From assembly GCA_900756765.1 (NCBI GenBank), contig CAAELE010000044.1, positions 62,001 to 126,000 on the forward strand: a stretch of DNA of 64,000 nucleotides, given 5' to 3'. This DNA is from an uncultured Collinsella sp. Its GTDB lineage: Bacteria; Actinomycetota; Coriobacteriia; Coriobacteriales; Coriobacteriaceae. Positions 1 through 7,616 of this stretch are shown one piece after another. Made by a program: the position numbers and the translations under genes. The notes below the pieces were generated by a model. That model was not told where the DNA came from and did no database searches. It was given only the letters and a program-made list of their open reading frames with translations. The number at the start of each line of letters is the position of its first letter. Within the stretch, counting starts at the first letter, position 1.

Positions 1-334
1 AGGTGCGGATAGCATACCAGTTTGTATCGTCATTCTTGGTCGTTACGTTCTCAAGGATGAGCTTGCTGGACGTGCCGTCATTAAACAGGTGGCAGACGTT
101 GCCGATGACGTTGCCGTCTTCGTTGACGCTCGCGGTGCGAAAATAGCCTGCGGGACGAAGGCGAATGACGAACTTGTCGAGGGTGGCCGCCTTTGTGGGT
201 GCGTCTTCTGCAAATGCCGCGCGCACGGGAAGGCCCAATCCCGCGGTTTCGGGCAGGCTTGCAAGCGGCGACAAAGCCGCAAGTCCTAGGCCCAGCGTAA
301 ATGCTCGGCGACTGATGGCGTGGTGTTCGGTCAT
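1..334 (-). CDS. Tat-type secreted protein, N-terminal part only
   Basis: An open frame on the minus strand starts with ATG at 334 and leaves the window at base 1, so 111 residues are visible. GAGGAG lies just upstream of the ATG. Residues 8-12 (SRRAF) followed by the hydrophobic run LGLGLAALSPLAS look like a twin-arginine signal peptide, with likely cleavage near AFAED (around residue 45). The exported part (residues 46-111) has a mixed polar beta-like composition and no motif I recognise. The rest of the gene is outside the window, so no function is assigned. The short forward and reverse frames overlapping this stretch are shadows. Confidence 0.7.
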   Translation of the reverse strand, partial: MTEHHAISRRAFTLGLGLAALSPLASLPETAGLGLPVRAAFAEDAPTKAATLDKFVIRLRPAGYFRTASVNEDGNVIGNVCHLFNDGTSSKLILENVTTKNDDTNWYAIRT

Positions 335-542
335 AACTCCTCCATTCGCAGGGTGCGGTTATGCACTTATTTTGGTCACTTTACTGCCCGGATGTTTAAA
401 GGTGTCGGCTCAATTGTCTGCGCGGCGCTATAAATCGGCGAGCGGACGTGCTGGGGTGCTTGTTCATGTTGTGCCGTTACCGCGCTGGGGGGGGCGGTTT
501 TGCCGCCCGGCATCTTCGCGTTCGTCAGTTGCCGGCATAAGA

Positions 543-572
543 AAGGGAGGGCCGGTTTACCGGCCCTCCCTT
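543..572 (-). terminator. Strong intrinsic terminator of the lipoprotein gene
   Basis: A perfect 13-bp stem (543-555 with 560-572) closes a 4-base loop. On the minus strand it is followed by a T-rich tract, and it lies about 70 bp past the stop of the lipoprotein gene at 643. Nothing else is apparent in the 335-642 interval. Confidence 0.75.
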
Positions 573-642
573 AGTACGAAGCGCTGGGGTACCGTCGCTT
601 GTTTGCGCTGCGCTCGTTTTTCCCGCTGCGCTCGCGAGTCGC

Positions 643-1236
643 TTAGCGCTTGATCTCGATATCCTCGAGCTTGACGTCCATGGCTTCGGTCTTGGCCTCG
701 GCGATGTCGTCGGCAAACTCCAGGGACTTCATCATGGTCTCGACGGCGTCCTTGTGCTCTTCGACGTTGTCGATGCGCACGTACACGCTGCCGCCGTCAA
801 CGTCGGTGAAATACTCGGTCGTTACGCCGCCAGTGTGCGTGTAGGAAGCGTTACGCCAAGTCTTGCCGTTGTACTTGACGGGGTCATTCTCGGTCCACTC
901 AAAGTCGGTCTTCCACTTTGCCTCATAGTCGAACAGCTCGTCGGCGTTCTTGTCAGGGTCGAAGACGGGGATGAAGCGGTCGCTGGCGTGCTCGCTCTCG
1001 GTGAACTTAAACTGGGCCCTGTCGGCGGTGTCGCCTGCGACGTCGGTGATCTCGACGCCCTCGGGGACCTCGACCTTAAACCAAATGAAGTCGGTCCTCA
1101 TATCCACGGCTGGCTTTTCTGCTCCGCCGCCACCGCCACTGCCGGTAGCGCCGCCGCTGCCGCCGCAGCCCACCAGGGTAACCGCGGCAAAGAGACTGAT
1201 GCAGAGGGTGAGAATCGCAAAGGCCTTCTTTTTCAT
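643..1236 (-). CDS. Membrane-anchored lipoprotein of unknown function
   Basis: A 197-residue protein with a classic lipoprotein signal: MKKK, a hydrophobic segment and the lipobox LVGC with Cys24, followed by a Gly/Ser-rich linker (residues 25-38). It should be lipid-anchored on the outer face of the cytoplasmic membrane. The remaining ~155 residues are acidic and beta-rich and end with a short charged tail. I recognise no family. GAGGA precedes the ATG. The gene is monocistronic, with a strong terminator downstream, and faces away from the one-carbon genes that follow. Reading the lipobox is firm; any role such as substrate binding would be a guess. Confidence 0.85.
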   Translation of the reverse strand: MKKKAFAILTLCISLFAAVTLVGCGGSGGATGSGGGGGAEKPAVDMRTDFIWFKVEVPEGVEITDVAGDTADRAQFKFTESEHASDRFIPVFDPDKNADELFDYEAKWKTDFEWTENDPVKYNGKTWRNASYTHTGGVTTEYFTDVDGGSVYVRIDNVEEHKDAVETMMKSLEFADDIAEAKTEAMDVKLEDIEIKR

Positions 1237-1698
1237 GGTCGTGTCCTCCTCGATCTGTAACCGCCCATGGATTACCTGCCTTTACTGTACGCGCGGACGG
1301 CTCGCTAGGGTGGGCCATGTGTCCCATTCTGGGTGCCGGATTTGCGCCGTTAAGAGGCAATATGCGCGGGCGCAAAAGAGGGGAGGGCCGGTGCTGCCGG
1401 CTCTCCCCGGGATGAGGTGCCCGTTGTTTTAATGGGGCGCGTGTACGCGGAGGCGTTGCCCCAACAGGTTCCTTGTTTATAGATATGCCCCAGTTTGTGA
1501 CGTCCGGAAGTCTCGAAAGCTAGGCCATATGTCCCATGCTTGCGGCGCCGACGCCTATCGTTCGCCATAGAAATCCGCGATGGCCAGGTGTGCTGACGCT
1601 CATGTGCTTATGGGCTAGACTAAGCATCATTACGTGTTTGATGCGGTTGGTCGGCGGTTGCCGCCCGACTGATCTATATGACTTGAAGGTGCATGCGT
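1237..1698. other. 462-bp intergenic region with a repeated motif and an orphan hairpin
   Basis: No credible gene lies here. Two near-identical 15-mers, GGCCATGTGTCCCAT (1313-1327) and GGCCATATGTCCCAT (1523-1537), are both preceded by GCTAGG. A hairpin at 1381-1407 (11-bp arms with one G-U pair, 5-base loop) has a T-rich tract on its minus-strand side and shares its left arm sequence with the terminator at 545. It has no obvious upstream gene to terminate. The 72-108 residue frames here have unconvincing composition. Confidence 0.5.
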
Positions 1699-2331
1699 AT
1701 GAGCCAAGAGATGATGGACAAGACCTGCCGTGGGTTTGCCGAGGCGCTGGCCGCGCGCGAGCCGGTTCCCGGCGGCGGTAGCGCGAGCGCCTTTGTGGGC
1801 GCGCTGGGCGCCTCGCTGTGCGGGATGGTCGCACGCTACGGGGCAACCAATCCCGCGCTTAGCGATCGAGCGGACGATCTGACGCGTGCATTTGCCCAGG
1901 CAGACGAGTTGGCACAGGAGCTAGTGGGCCTGGTTGCCGAGGACGTTCGTGCGTACGGGCAGGTGTCCGCGGCGTACGGTATTCCGCGTGACGATCCGGC
2001 TCGAGCGACCGCGATTCAGGACGCGTTGCGCGTGGCGGCCATGCCGCCGTATCGGATCATGGATGCCTGTGGACGCGCGCTGGCGCTGCTCGAGGACATG
2101 GCAGACAAGGGCTCGCGCCAGCTGCTGTCCGATGTGGCGTGCGGTGCCGTGTTCTGCCGCGCCGCCATGCAGGGAGCGAGCCTGACGCTCTTTGCCAACA
2201 CCACATCTATGAAAGATCGGGCGCGCGCTGAGGAACTCGAGGCGGCGTGCGATGAGCTGCTGGATACGTGGCTGCCGCGCGCCGATGCGCTGGCGCGCCG
2301 TGCTGCCGACGCCGCAAGGAAGAGGGGATAG
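1699..2331 (+). CDS. fchA: Cyclodeaminase/cyclohydrolase family protein (FchA-like methenyl-THF cyclohydrolase)
   Basis: A 210-residue, mostly helical protein of the FTCD_C/FchA family. The hallmark PVPGGGSASA is at about residues 24-33, followed by the helix containing GALGASLCGMVARY. Family members are homodimers that either deaminate formimino-THF or hydrolyse 5,10-methenyl-THF. The length (about 210) fits the stand-alone FchA group rather than fused FTCD. ATG 1699 is preferred to ATG 1693 because GAAGG at 1685-1689 then has a 9-base gap. The stop is 2 bp before folD, so the two are probably translated from one mRNA. Because that FolD lacks the usual cyclohydrolase residues (see folD), cyclohydrolase activity is the more likely role here; cyclodeaminase activity remains possible. 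Confidence 0.85.
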   Translation: MSQEMMDKTCRGFAEALAAREPVPGGGSASAFVGALGASLCGMVARYGATNPALSDRADDLTRAFAQADELAQELVGLVAEDVRAYGQVSAAYGIPRDDPARATAIQDALRVAAMPPYRIMDACGRALALLEDMADKGSRQLLSDVACGAVFCRAAMQGASLTLFANTTSMKDRARAEELEAACDELLDTWLPRADALARRAADAARKRG

Positions 2332-2333
2332 CC

Positions 2334-3188
2334 ATGGCCGAACTGCTCAAGGGTGCTCCCGTTGCCCGCGCTTTGACCGAGGAACTTGCCGCTCGTTGCG
2401 CCGCCCTGCGCGAACAGGGCATCGTGCCGACACTGGCCATCGTTCGTGTGGGCGAGCGCGAGGACGACCTGTCCTACGAGCGCGGCGCCCTCAAGCGCTG
2501 CGAGAAGATTGGCATTGAGGCTCGCCGCGTTTTGCTTCCCGCCGATGTTTCACAGGATGAGCTGCTGGCGGCTATTAAGGACATCAATGCCGACCCTGCT
2601 GTTCACGGCTGCCTGATGTTTCGCCCGTTGCCCGCTGGGCTTTACGAGGATGCAGTTGCCGCGGCGCTCGATCCCGCCAAAGATGTTGACTCCATGACGC
2701 CGGCCTCGCTGCTTACCACGCTTTCGGGTCGCGGCGAGGGCTTTGCCCCTTGCACGGCCGAGGCCGTGCTGGCGCTGCTGGACCATTACGGCGTTGAGCT
2801 GGATGGGGCCAAGGTCGCGGTCGTCGGTCGGTCGCTGGTGATTGGCCGTCCCGTTGCCGCCATGCTTACGGCTCGCAATGCCACGGTGACGACGTGCCAT
2901 ACGCATACGCGCGACTTGGCTGCCGAGTGTCGTGCGGCTGATATCGTGGTTGCGGCCGTTGGACGTGCGCGCACGATTGGCGCGGATGCGGTTCGCGATG
3001 GCCAGACGATCATCGATGTGGGCATTAACTGGGACGAGGCCGCCGGCAAGCTGGTCGGCGATGTCGATTTTGATGCTGCGGAGCCGATCGTTGGCGCAAT
3101 TACCCCTGTGCCGGGCGGCGTGGGGGCTGTGACCACGGCGATTCTCGCCAAGCACGTGATCGAGGCGGCGGAGCGCGCATCGAAATAG
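2334..3188 (+). CDS. folD: Methylene-THF dehydrogenase, FolD family, with altered cyclohydrolase site
   Basis: A 284-residue FolD-family protein. The C-terminal NADP-binding half is well kept: VVGRSLVIGRPVAAML near residues 163-178 and PVPGGVGAVTTA near 260-272. The catalytic N-terminal half differs from bifunctional enzymes. The YxxxK motif reads Y48-E-R-G-A52 (Lys replaced by Ala), the QLPLP motif reads F96-R-P-L-P (Gln replaced by Phe), and KDVDGFHP reads KDVDSMTP. In E. coli FolD the equivalent Lys54 and Gln98 act in the cyclohydrolase step, so a dehydrogenase-only enzyme is inferred. The start is ATG 2334, directly after fchA; a longer frame from 2268 overlaps fchA and is rejected. It should serve cytosolic one-carbon folate interconversion together with FchA. 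Confidence 0.9.
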   Translation: MAELLKGAPVARALTEELAARCAALREQGIVPTLAIVRVGEREDDLSYERGALKRCEKIGIEARRVLLPADVSQDELLAAIKDINADPAVHGCLMFRPLPAGLYEDAVAAALDPAKDVDSMTPASLLTTLSGRGEGFAPCTAEAVLALLDHYGVELDGAKVAVVGRSLVIGRPVAAMLTARNATVTTCHTHTRDLAAECRAADIVVAAVGRARTIGADAVRDGQTIIDVGINWDEAAGKLVGDVDFDAAEPIVGAITPVPGGVGAVTTAILAKHVIEAAERASK

Positions 3189-3289
3189 GCATTTTTGCCC
3201 ACAGGGGTTGCCGGGGCGGCTGTTTCGCCCTTTTTTCGCCGAAGCGATACACTGTTGCCGTTTGATTTCTTCGCTCAAGGAGGATGCGC

Positions 3290-4813
3290 ATGCCGTGCAC
3301 AACGATTTTGGTTGGTAAGAACGCGAGCTACGACGGGTCGACGCTGGTTGCCCGCAACGAGGACTCGTCCAACGGGGTGTTTGAGCCCAAGCGCATGCGC
3401 GTGGTGCATCCCGACGAGCAGCCGCGTGTCTACACGAGTGTCCTGAGCCACCTGACCGTTGAACTGCCCGATAACCCCATGCGTTACACAAGCGTCCCCG
3501 ACGTTGTCCCGGGTCATGGCATTTGGGCCGAGGCCGGTTTCAACGAGCTCAATGTTGGCATGTCCGCAACCGAGACGCTTACCACCAACGAGCGCGTCCG
3601 CGGCGCCGATCCGCTCGTGGACTACGTGCCCGCCAAGGGCAACGAGGGCGAGGACGGCTATGTTCCGGCGCAGCCCGGCGGTCTGGGCGAGGAGGATATG
3701 GTGACCCTGGTGCTGCCGTACGCTAAGTCTGCTCGCGACGGCGTGCGCATTCTGGGCGAGCTGCTCGAGCGCTACGGCACCTACGAGAACAACGGCATTG
3801 CCTTTAGTGACGTTGACGAGATCTGGTGGCTCGAGACCATCGGCGGCCACCACTGGATCGCCAAGTGTGTGCCCGATGACGCCTATGTGACCATGCCCAA
3901 CCAGCTGGGTATCGACAGCTTTGACCTGGACGACGCTGAGGGCGCTCAGGTCGACCACATGTGCTCCGCTGACCTGCGCTCTTGGATGGCCGAGTGGCAT
4001 CTGGACCTGACGCTGGGCGTTGAGGGCGACGGTCCCGCCGCGGTCTTCAACCCGCGCGAGGCCTTTGGCTCGCACAGTGACAGCGACCACGTCTACAACA
4101 CGCCGCGCGCCTGGTACATGCAGCGCTGCCTCAACCCCAGCGATGTGTGGGACGGTCCCGACGCCGACTACACGCCCGAGAGCGACGACATCCCCTGGAG
4201 CCGCGTGCCCGAGCGCAAGGTGACCATCGAGGATATCAAGTACGTGCTTTCGAGTCACTACCAGGGCACGAAGTACGACTGCTACGGCAGCAAGGGCACG
4301 CCCGCCACGCGCGGCGCCTATCGTCCCATCGGCATCAACCGCAACAGCCAGCTCGCCGTGCTGCAGCTGCGCCCCTATGCGCGGCCGGCATATCGCGCCG
4401 TACAGTGGATGGCGTTTGGCTCCAACTCGTTTAACGCGCTCGTGCCGCTGTACGCCAATGTCGAGACCATGCCCGAGTACTATGCCGACACGCAGGCTCG
4501 CGTGACGTCCGAGAATTTCTACTGGGCAAATCGCCTGATCGGTGCCTTGGCCGATGTTCGCTTCCATGAGTGCGGTCGCGCAGTCGAGGATTATCAGGAG
4601 AAGGTCGGCGGCATGGGCCACAAGCAGATTCACGACGTTGACGCTGTCGTAGCCGCGCTGCCCGAGGCCGAGGTGCCTGCCGAGCTCGCCCACGCCAACG
4701 AGGCCTTTGCCGAGCTTGTGCGCGTGGAGACCGATGCCCTGTTGGGCAAGGTGCTCTACACCACGAGCTGTGCCATGAAGAACTCCTTCGCGATGAACGA
4801 TAACGTAAGGTAA
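3290..4813 (+). CDS. C69-family dipeptidase (PepD-like, Ntn hydrolase)
   Basis: A 507-residue peptidase of family C69. The N-terminus MPCTTILVGKNASYDGSTL matches the PepD pattern in which a Cys close to the start becomes the catalytic N-terminal nucleophile after processing (here Cys3). The NED element (VARNEDS) follows. AAGGAGG at about 3277-3283 touches the upstream ATG 3284 but is 6 bases from ATG 3290, so 3290 is chosen. No convincing signal peptide precedes Cys3, so a cytoplasmic dipeptidase that frees amino acids from imported peptides is the likeliest role. It is probably monocistronic, since 100 bp separate it from folD. The large antisense frame over this gene is a shadow. Confidence 0.9.
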   Translation: MPCTTILVGKNASYDGSTLVARNEDSSNGVFEPKRMRVVHPDEQPRVYTSVLSHLTVELPDNPMRYTSVPDVVPGHGIWAEAGFNELNVGMSATETLTTNERVRGADPLVDYVPAKGNEGEDGYVPAQPGGLGEEDMVTLVLPYAKSARDGVRILGELLERYGTYENNGIAFSDVDEIWWLETIGGHHWIAKCVPDDAYVTMPNQLGIDSFDLDDAEGAQVDHMCSADLRSWMAEWHLDLTLGVEGDGPAAVFNPREAFGSHSDSDHVYNTPRAWYMQRCLNPSDVWDGPDADYTPESDDIPWSRVPERKVTIEDIKYVLSSHYQGTKYDCYGSKGTPATRGAYRPIGINRNSQLAVLQLRPYARPAYRAVQWMAFGSNSFNALVPLYANVETMPEYYADTQARVTSENFYWANRLIGALADVRFHECGRAVEDYQEKVGGMGHKQIHDVDAVVAALPEAEVPAELAHANEAFAELVRVETDALLGKVLYTTSCAMKNSFAMNDNVR

Positions 4814-4960
4814 AGACAACCTTGCAACGAGCGAGCGGGACAAACGCCGTCAAAGGCTTTGCCCCGCTCGATTTCTATCCCGGCGACAAACGATTTTGTG
4901 TCGTTCACCCAATCTTGGGTACAAGAAGGCCAATGTAGTTGTTCATGATTGGAGCCAACC

Positions 4961-5377
4961 ATGGTTATGAAATTCGATCAGCTTGTTAACGGTGCCATCA
5001 ACGTGGGCTTCGGTGCCGCCGCCGTTGCCGTCGAGGGCGGCAAGAAGGTCCTCGACGACCTCAATACCAAGGGAGAGCAGGTCCGCAAGGACGCTGGCAC
5101 CCCCGATATCGCTCGCAGCGTGTCTGACATGTTCGAGCAGGCCGGCGGCACCATCTCCGACCTCACCGAGCGCCTGGGCATGCAGGGCGAGACTGCGGCG
5201 CAGCGTGTGCTCGACGAGCTCATCCTGGCTCGCGTCCGCGTTATGACCGCCTCCGAGCGCACGGCCTTTTTGGCCCATGTGCGCGATATCGTCGATTCGG
5301 TCGAGGACAACGTGACCTCGGTGCCCGTCGAGTCCGTTGAGCCCGACGATGCAGAGGACACCGAAGAGGCCGAGTAG
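4961..5377 (+). CDS. Small phasin-like helical protein encoded with UbiB kinase
   Basis: A 138-residue protein starting MVMKFDQLVNG, with GGAG at 4951 supporting ATG 4961 over ATG 4949. The predicted structure is an amphipathic N-terminal helix (GAINVGFGAAAVAVEGGKK) followed by long helices and a very acidic tail (EPDDAEDTEEAE). The layout resembles small phasin/PhaF-like proteins, but there is no decisive motif. Its stop is 9 bp before the ABC1/UbiB kinase start, so the two are almost certainly co-transcribed and may act together at the membrane. The gene is real, but its function is unknown. Confidence 0.7.
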   Translation: MVMKFDQLVNGAINVGFGAAAVAVEGGKKVLDDLNTKGEQVRKDAGTPDIARSVSDMFEQAGGTISDLTERLGMQGETAAQRVLDELILARVRVMTASERTAFLAHVRDIVDSVEDNVTSVPVESVEPDDAEDTEEAE

Positions 5378-5385
5378 CAGCGCAG

Positions 5386-7149
5386 ATGGCAGATTCCACC
5401 ACCGATTACAACAATCTAGATCCCTTGGGTGACGAGGCGGCGGTTGTCGACGAGGTCGATGCCGCCGTCTCGGGCGCTCGCAAGAAGCCGCGCGCTGTCG
5501 ATATGGTCCCCGAAGAGCCCGACGCGATGGCGCCGGACGAGGAATACCAGCTCACGCCGGCAGGTCGTCGTGAGCGCATTGGGCAGATCGTTCGTCTGGT
5601 CAAAAAGTACCGCGTATGGGATAATCTCACGCCGGTGCGCCTGCGTCGTCTGCTCGAAGAGCTCGGCCCCATGTTCGTTAAAATGGGGCAGATTCTGGCC
5701 AACCGGTCCGAGATTTTGCCGCAGCGGTTTTGCGACGAGCTGCGCCGCCTGCGCTCCGACGTAGAGCCGGTGCCGTATGAGGTAGTGCTCCGCTGTCTGG
5801 AAGAGGAGTACGGCCAGCGCCTGGGGCAGATGTTCGATGCGATCGACCCCAACCCGCTCGGTAGCGCATCGCTCGCGCAGGTGCACCGCGCCCGTCTGGT
5901 GACCGGCGAGGACGTGGCCGTTAAGGTACAGCGCCCCGGCGCGCAACAGGTCATGGCACAGGACATCGACATCATCCGTTCGGTGGTGCGCATCGTTTCC
6001 AAGTTCGTCAACACCGACCAGTTTGTTGACTTACACGCCGTCGTCGAGGAGCTGTGGGCCTCGTTTCGCGAGGAGACCAACTTTTTGGCTGAGGCCAAAA
6101 ACCTCAACGATTTCTATGACTTCCATAAGAGCGTGCATGGTGTGTCGTGTCCCAAATCCTACTTGGACCTTTGCACCGAACACGTCGTGGTCATGGACTA
6201 CATTGACGGCATCTCGATTGCCGATCCCGAGCGCCTGGTGGCCGAGGGCTATGACCTGGAAAAGATCGGCTCGGCGATTGTCGAGGACTATTCGACGCAG
6301 GTGCTCGATGACGGCTTTTTCCATGCCGACCCGCATGCGGGAAACATCATCCTCAAGGACGGCATCGTCTACTTTATCGACCTGGGCATGGTCGGGCGCA
6401 TGTCGAGTCACGACCGCGGTATCGTCAAGGACATGATTTTCGCCGTGGCCGAGGGCGACGTGCCCAAGCTCAAGGACTCGCTCATGCGCTTTGCCGTGAC
6501 GCGCGGCGACTCCGCCGAGCTTGACCATTCGGCCTTTTTGTCCGACTTGGACTTTATCGTCGCCGACTTTGCGGGCCTCGACCTTAAAGATCTTGATATC
6601 GGCGAGTTTTTGACCTCGCTGCTAAACCTGGCGCGCAAAAATGACGTTGAGCTGCCGAGCGTGGTGACGATGTTCGCGCGCGGCATGGTGACGCTCGAGG
6701 GCCTGCTGACCGAGTACATGCCCAACGTCAACATGATCCAGATCATCCAGACGCATATCAAAAACGAGAAAAGCACCTATGCGCGTGTGCGCGATATGGG
6801 GCGCGATCTTGCCGCGAGTAGCTATCGCGCGGCAAAAGGCTCGCTCGAGGCGGCCGAGTATCTGGGCCTGGCGTCGCGCATGCTCACGCGCGGCCAGCTT
6901 AAGGTAAACACGCAGATCATGAGCAGCGATAAGGCGCTGCGCCAGCTGGGTGGAATTATCGACCGCATGTCGATGGCAATTGTGATCGCCGGTCTGTTTA
7001 TCGGTTCGTCGGTGGTGTACTACGCGCGCATCGAACCGGTTGTGTTTGGTATCCCGGTCATTGGCTTTCTGGGCTACGTGAGCGCGCTGGTGCTGGCGCT
7101 GATGCTGGGCCGCGAGATCTGGCGCAACAGCCACGGCGGCAAGCGTTAG
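5386..7149 (+). CDS. ABC1/AarF/UbiB-family atypical kinase, membrane-anchored
   Basis: A 587-residue protein of the UbiB/ADCK atypical kinase family. Visible landmarks are the KxGQ motif (KMGQILANRSEILP, near residue 98), the ATP-binding lysine region VKVQRPG (near 179), the catalytic loop FHADPHAGN (near 312) and the metal-binding FIDLG (near 329). Two hydrophobic helices at the C-terminus (about 530-547 and 556-575) should anchor it in the membrane. In organisms with quinones these proteins support ubiquinone or prenyl-lipid synthesis; in a fermenter the lipid partner is unknown. A poly-charged N-terminal extension of ~60 residues precedes the kinase core. It is co-directional with, and 9 bp after, the phasin-like gene. 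Confidence 0.9.
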   Translation: MADSTTDYNNLDPLGDEAAVVDEVDAAVSGARKKPRAVDMVPEEPDAMAPDEEYQLTPAGRRERIGQIVRLVKKYRVWDNLTPVRLRRLLEELGPMFVKMGQILANRSEILPQRFCDELRRLRSDVEPVPYEVVLRCLEEEYGQRLGQMFDAIDPNPLGSASLAQVHRARLVTGEDVAVKVQRPGAQQVMAQDIDIIRSVVRIVSKFVNTDQFVDLHAVVEELWASFREETNFLAEAKNLNDFYDFHKSVHGVSCPKSYLDLCTEHVVVMDYIDGISIADPERLVAEGYDLEKIGSAIVEDYSTQVLDDGFFHADPHAGNIILKDGIVYFIDLGMVGRMSSHDRGIVKDMIFAVAEGDVPKLKDSLMRFAVTRGDSAELDHSAFLSDLDFIVADFAGLDLKDLDIGEFLTSLLNLARKNDVELPSVVTMFARGMVTLEGLLTEYMPNVNMIQIIQTHIKNEKSTYARVRDMGRDLAASSYRAAKGSLEAAEYLGLASRMLTRGQLKVNTQIMSSDKALRQLGGIIDRMSMAIVIAGLFIGSSVVYYARIEPVVFGIPVIGFLGYVSALVLALMLGREIWRNSHGGKR

Positions 7150-7236
7150 CGATTTCACGGGATCAGAGGAAGACGGATCCTTTTGCTCGGCACTCCATCC
7201 CCACCTTTTTCTATCGCAAACCATAGCTTTTACCTT

Positions 7237-7264
7237 GGGCTTCGCCTGTGTGCGGGGCCCTTTT
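7237..7264 (+). terminator. Intrinsic terminator after the UbiB gene
   Basis: GGGC...GCCC arms (7237-7245 with 7252-7260, including two G-U pairs) around a 6-base loop are followed by TTTT. It separates the UbiB unit from the cobalamin riboswitch transcript. Confidence 0.55.
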
Positions 7265-7309
7265 GCGTGCTACCATATCGACAGTAATAATCGATGGCCT
7301 AGATGGTGG

Positions 7310-7475
7310 TGCGGAGACGCACGAATGCGCGGTTTTCCTGCGCGTTTGGGAGAATCGGGGTGCAAGTCCCCGGCTGTACCAGTAACCGTAATTCCTCTTG
7401 GCCCGGGATGGTCGCGTCGCAGATCGGACGGCGCGCCCGGGTCGGTAAGGTTAAGTCGGATCGCCTCCCATCTTG
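7310..7475 (+). promoter_or_regulatory. Cobalamin (AdoCbl-type) riboswitch
   Basis: The leader of the giant surface-protein gene contains the conserved cobalamin riboswitch core: GGGAGAATCGGGGTGCAAG (from 7348), then TCCCCGGCTGTACC and AGTAACCGTAA (to about 7391), followed by a variable GC-rich peripheral arm and a B12-box-like segment AAGTCGGATCGCCTCCC (about 7453-7469). Spacing and order match the Rfam family RF00174 pattern as I remember it. Downstream GC-rich hairpins (about 7478-7510 and 7527-7545) before the RBS at 7608-7612 could form the expression platform. Expression of the surface proteins should fall when cobalamin is plentiful. Exact boundaries need a covariance-model search. Confidence 0.85.
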
Positions 7476-7616
7476 TACGCGGCCGCGGCGCATGCCGCCG
7501 GTACGCGTTGGGCTCTGGAGGGAAGGGGGACCCCGATGGGGGTACTCGGGCGCAATATGCGCGATGACGTGGGGCAGCCGCTGGGCAATGCTCCAAGTGC
7601 AGACAGTAGGAGACAA

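Noticed and set aside
165..653. 162-residue forward ORF at the left end
   Set aside because: Overlaps the terminator and the start of the Tat-signal gene, and has a Ser/Arg-rich shadow composition.
3275..4843. 522-residue reverse ORF
   Set aside because: Antisense to the C69 dipeptidase gene and low in structure-forming residues.
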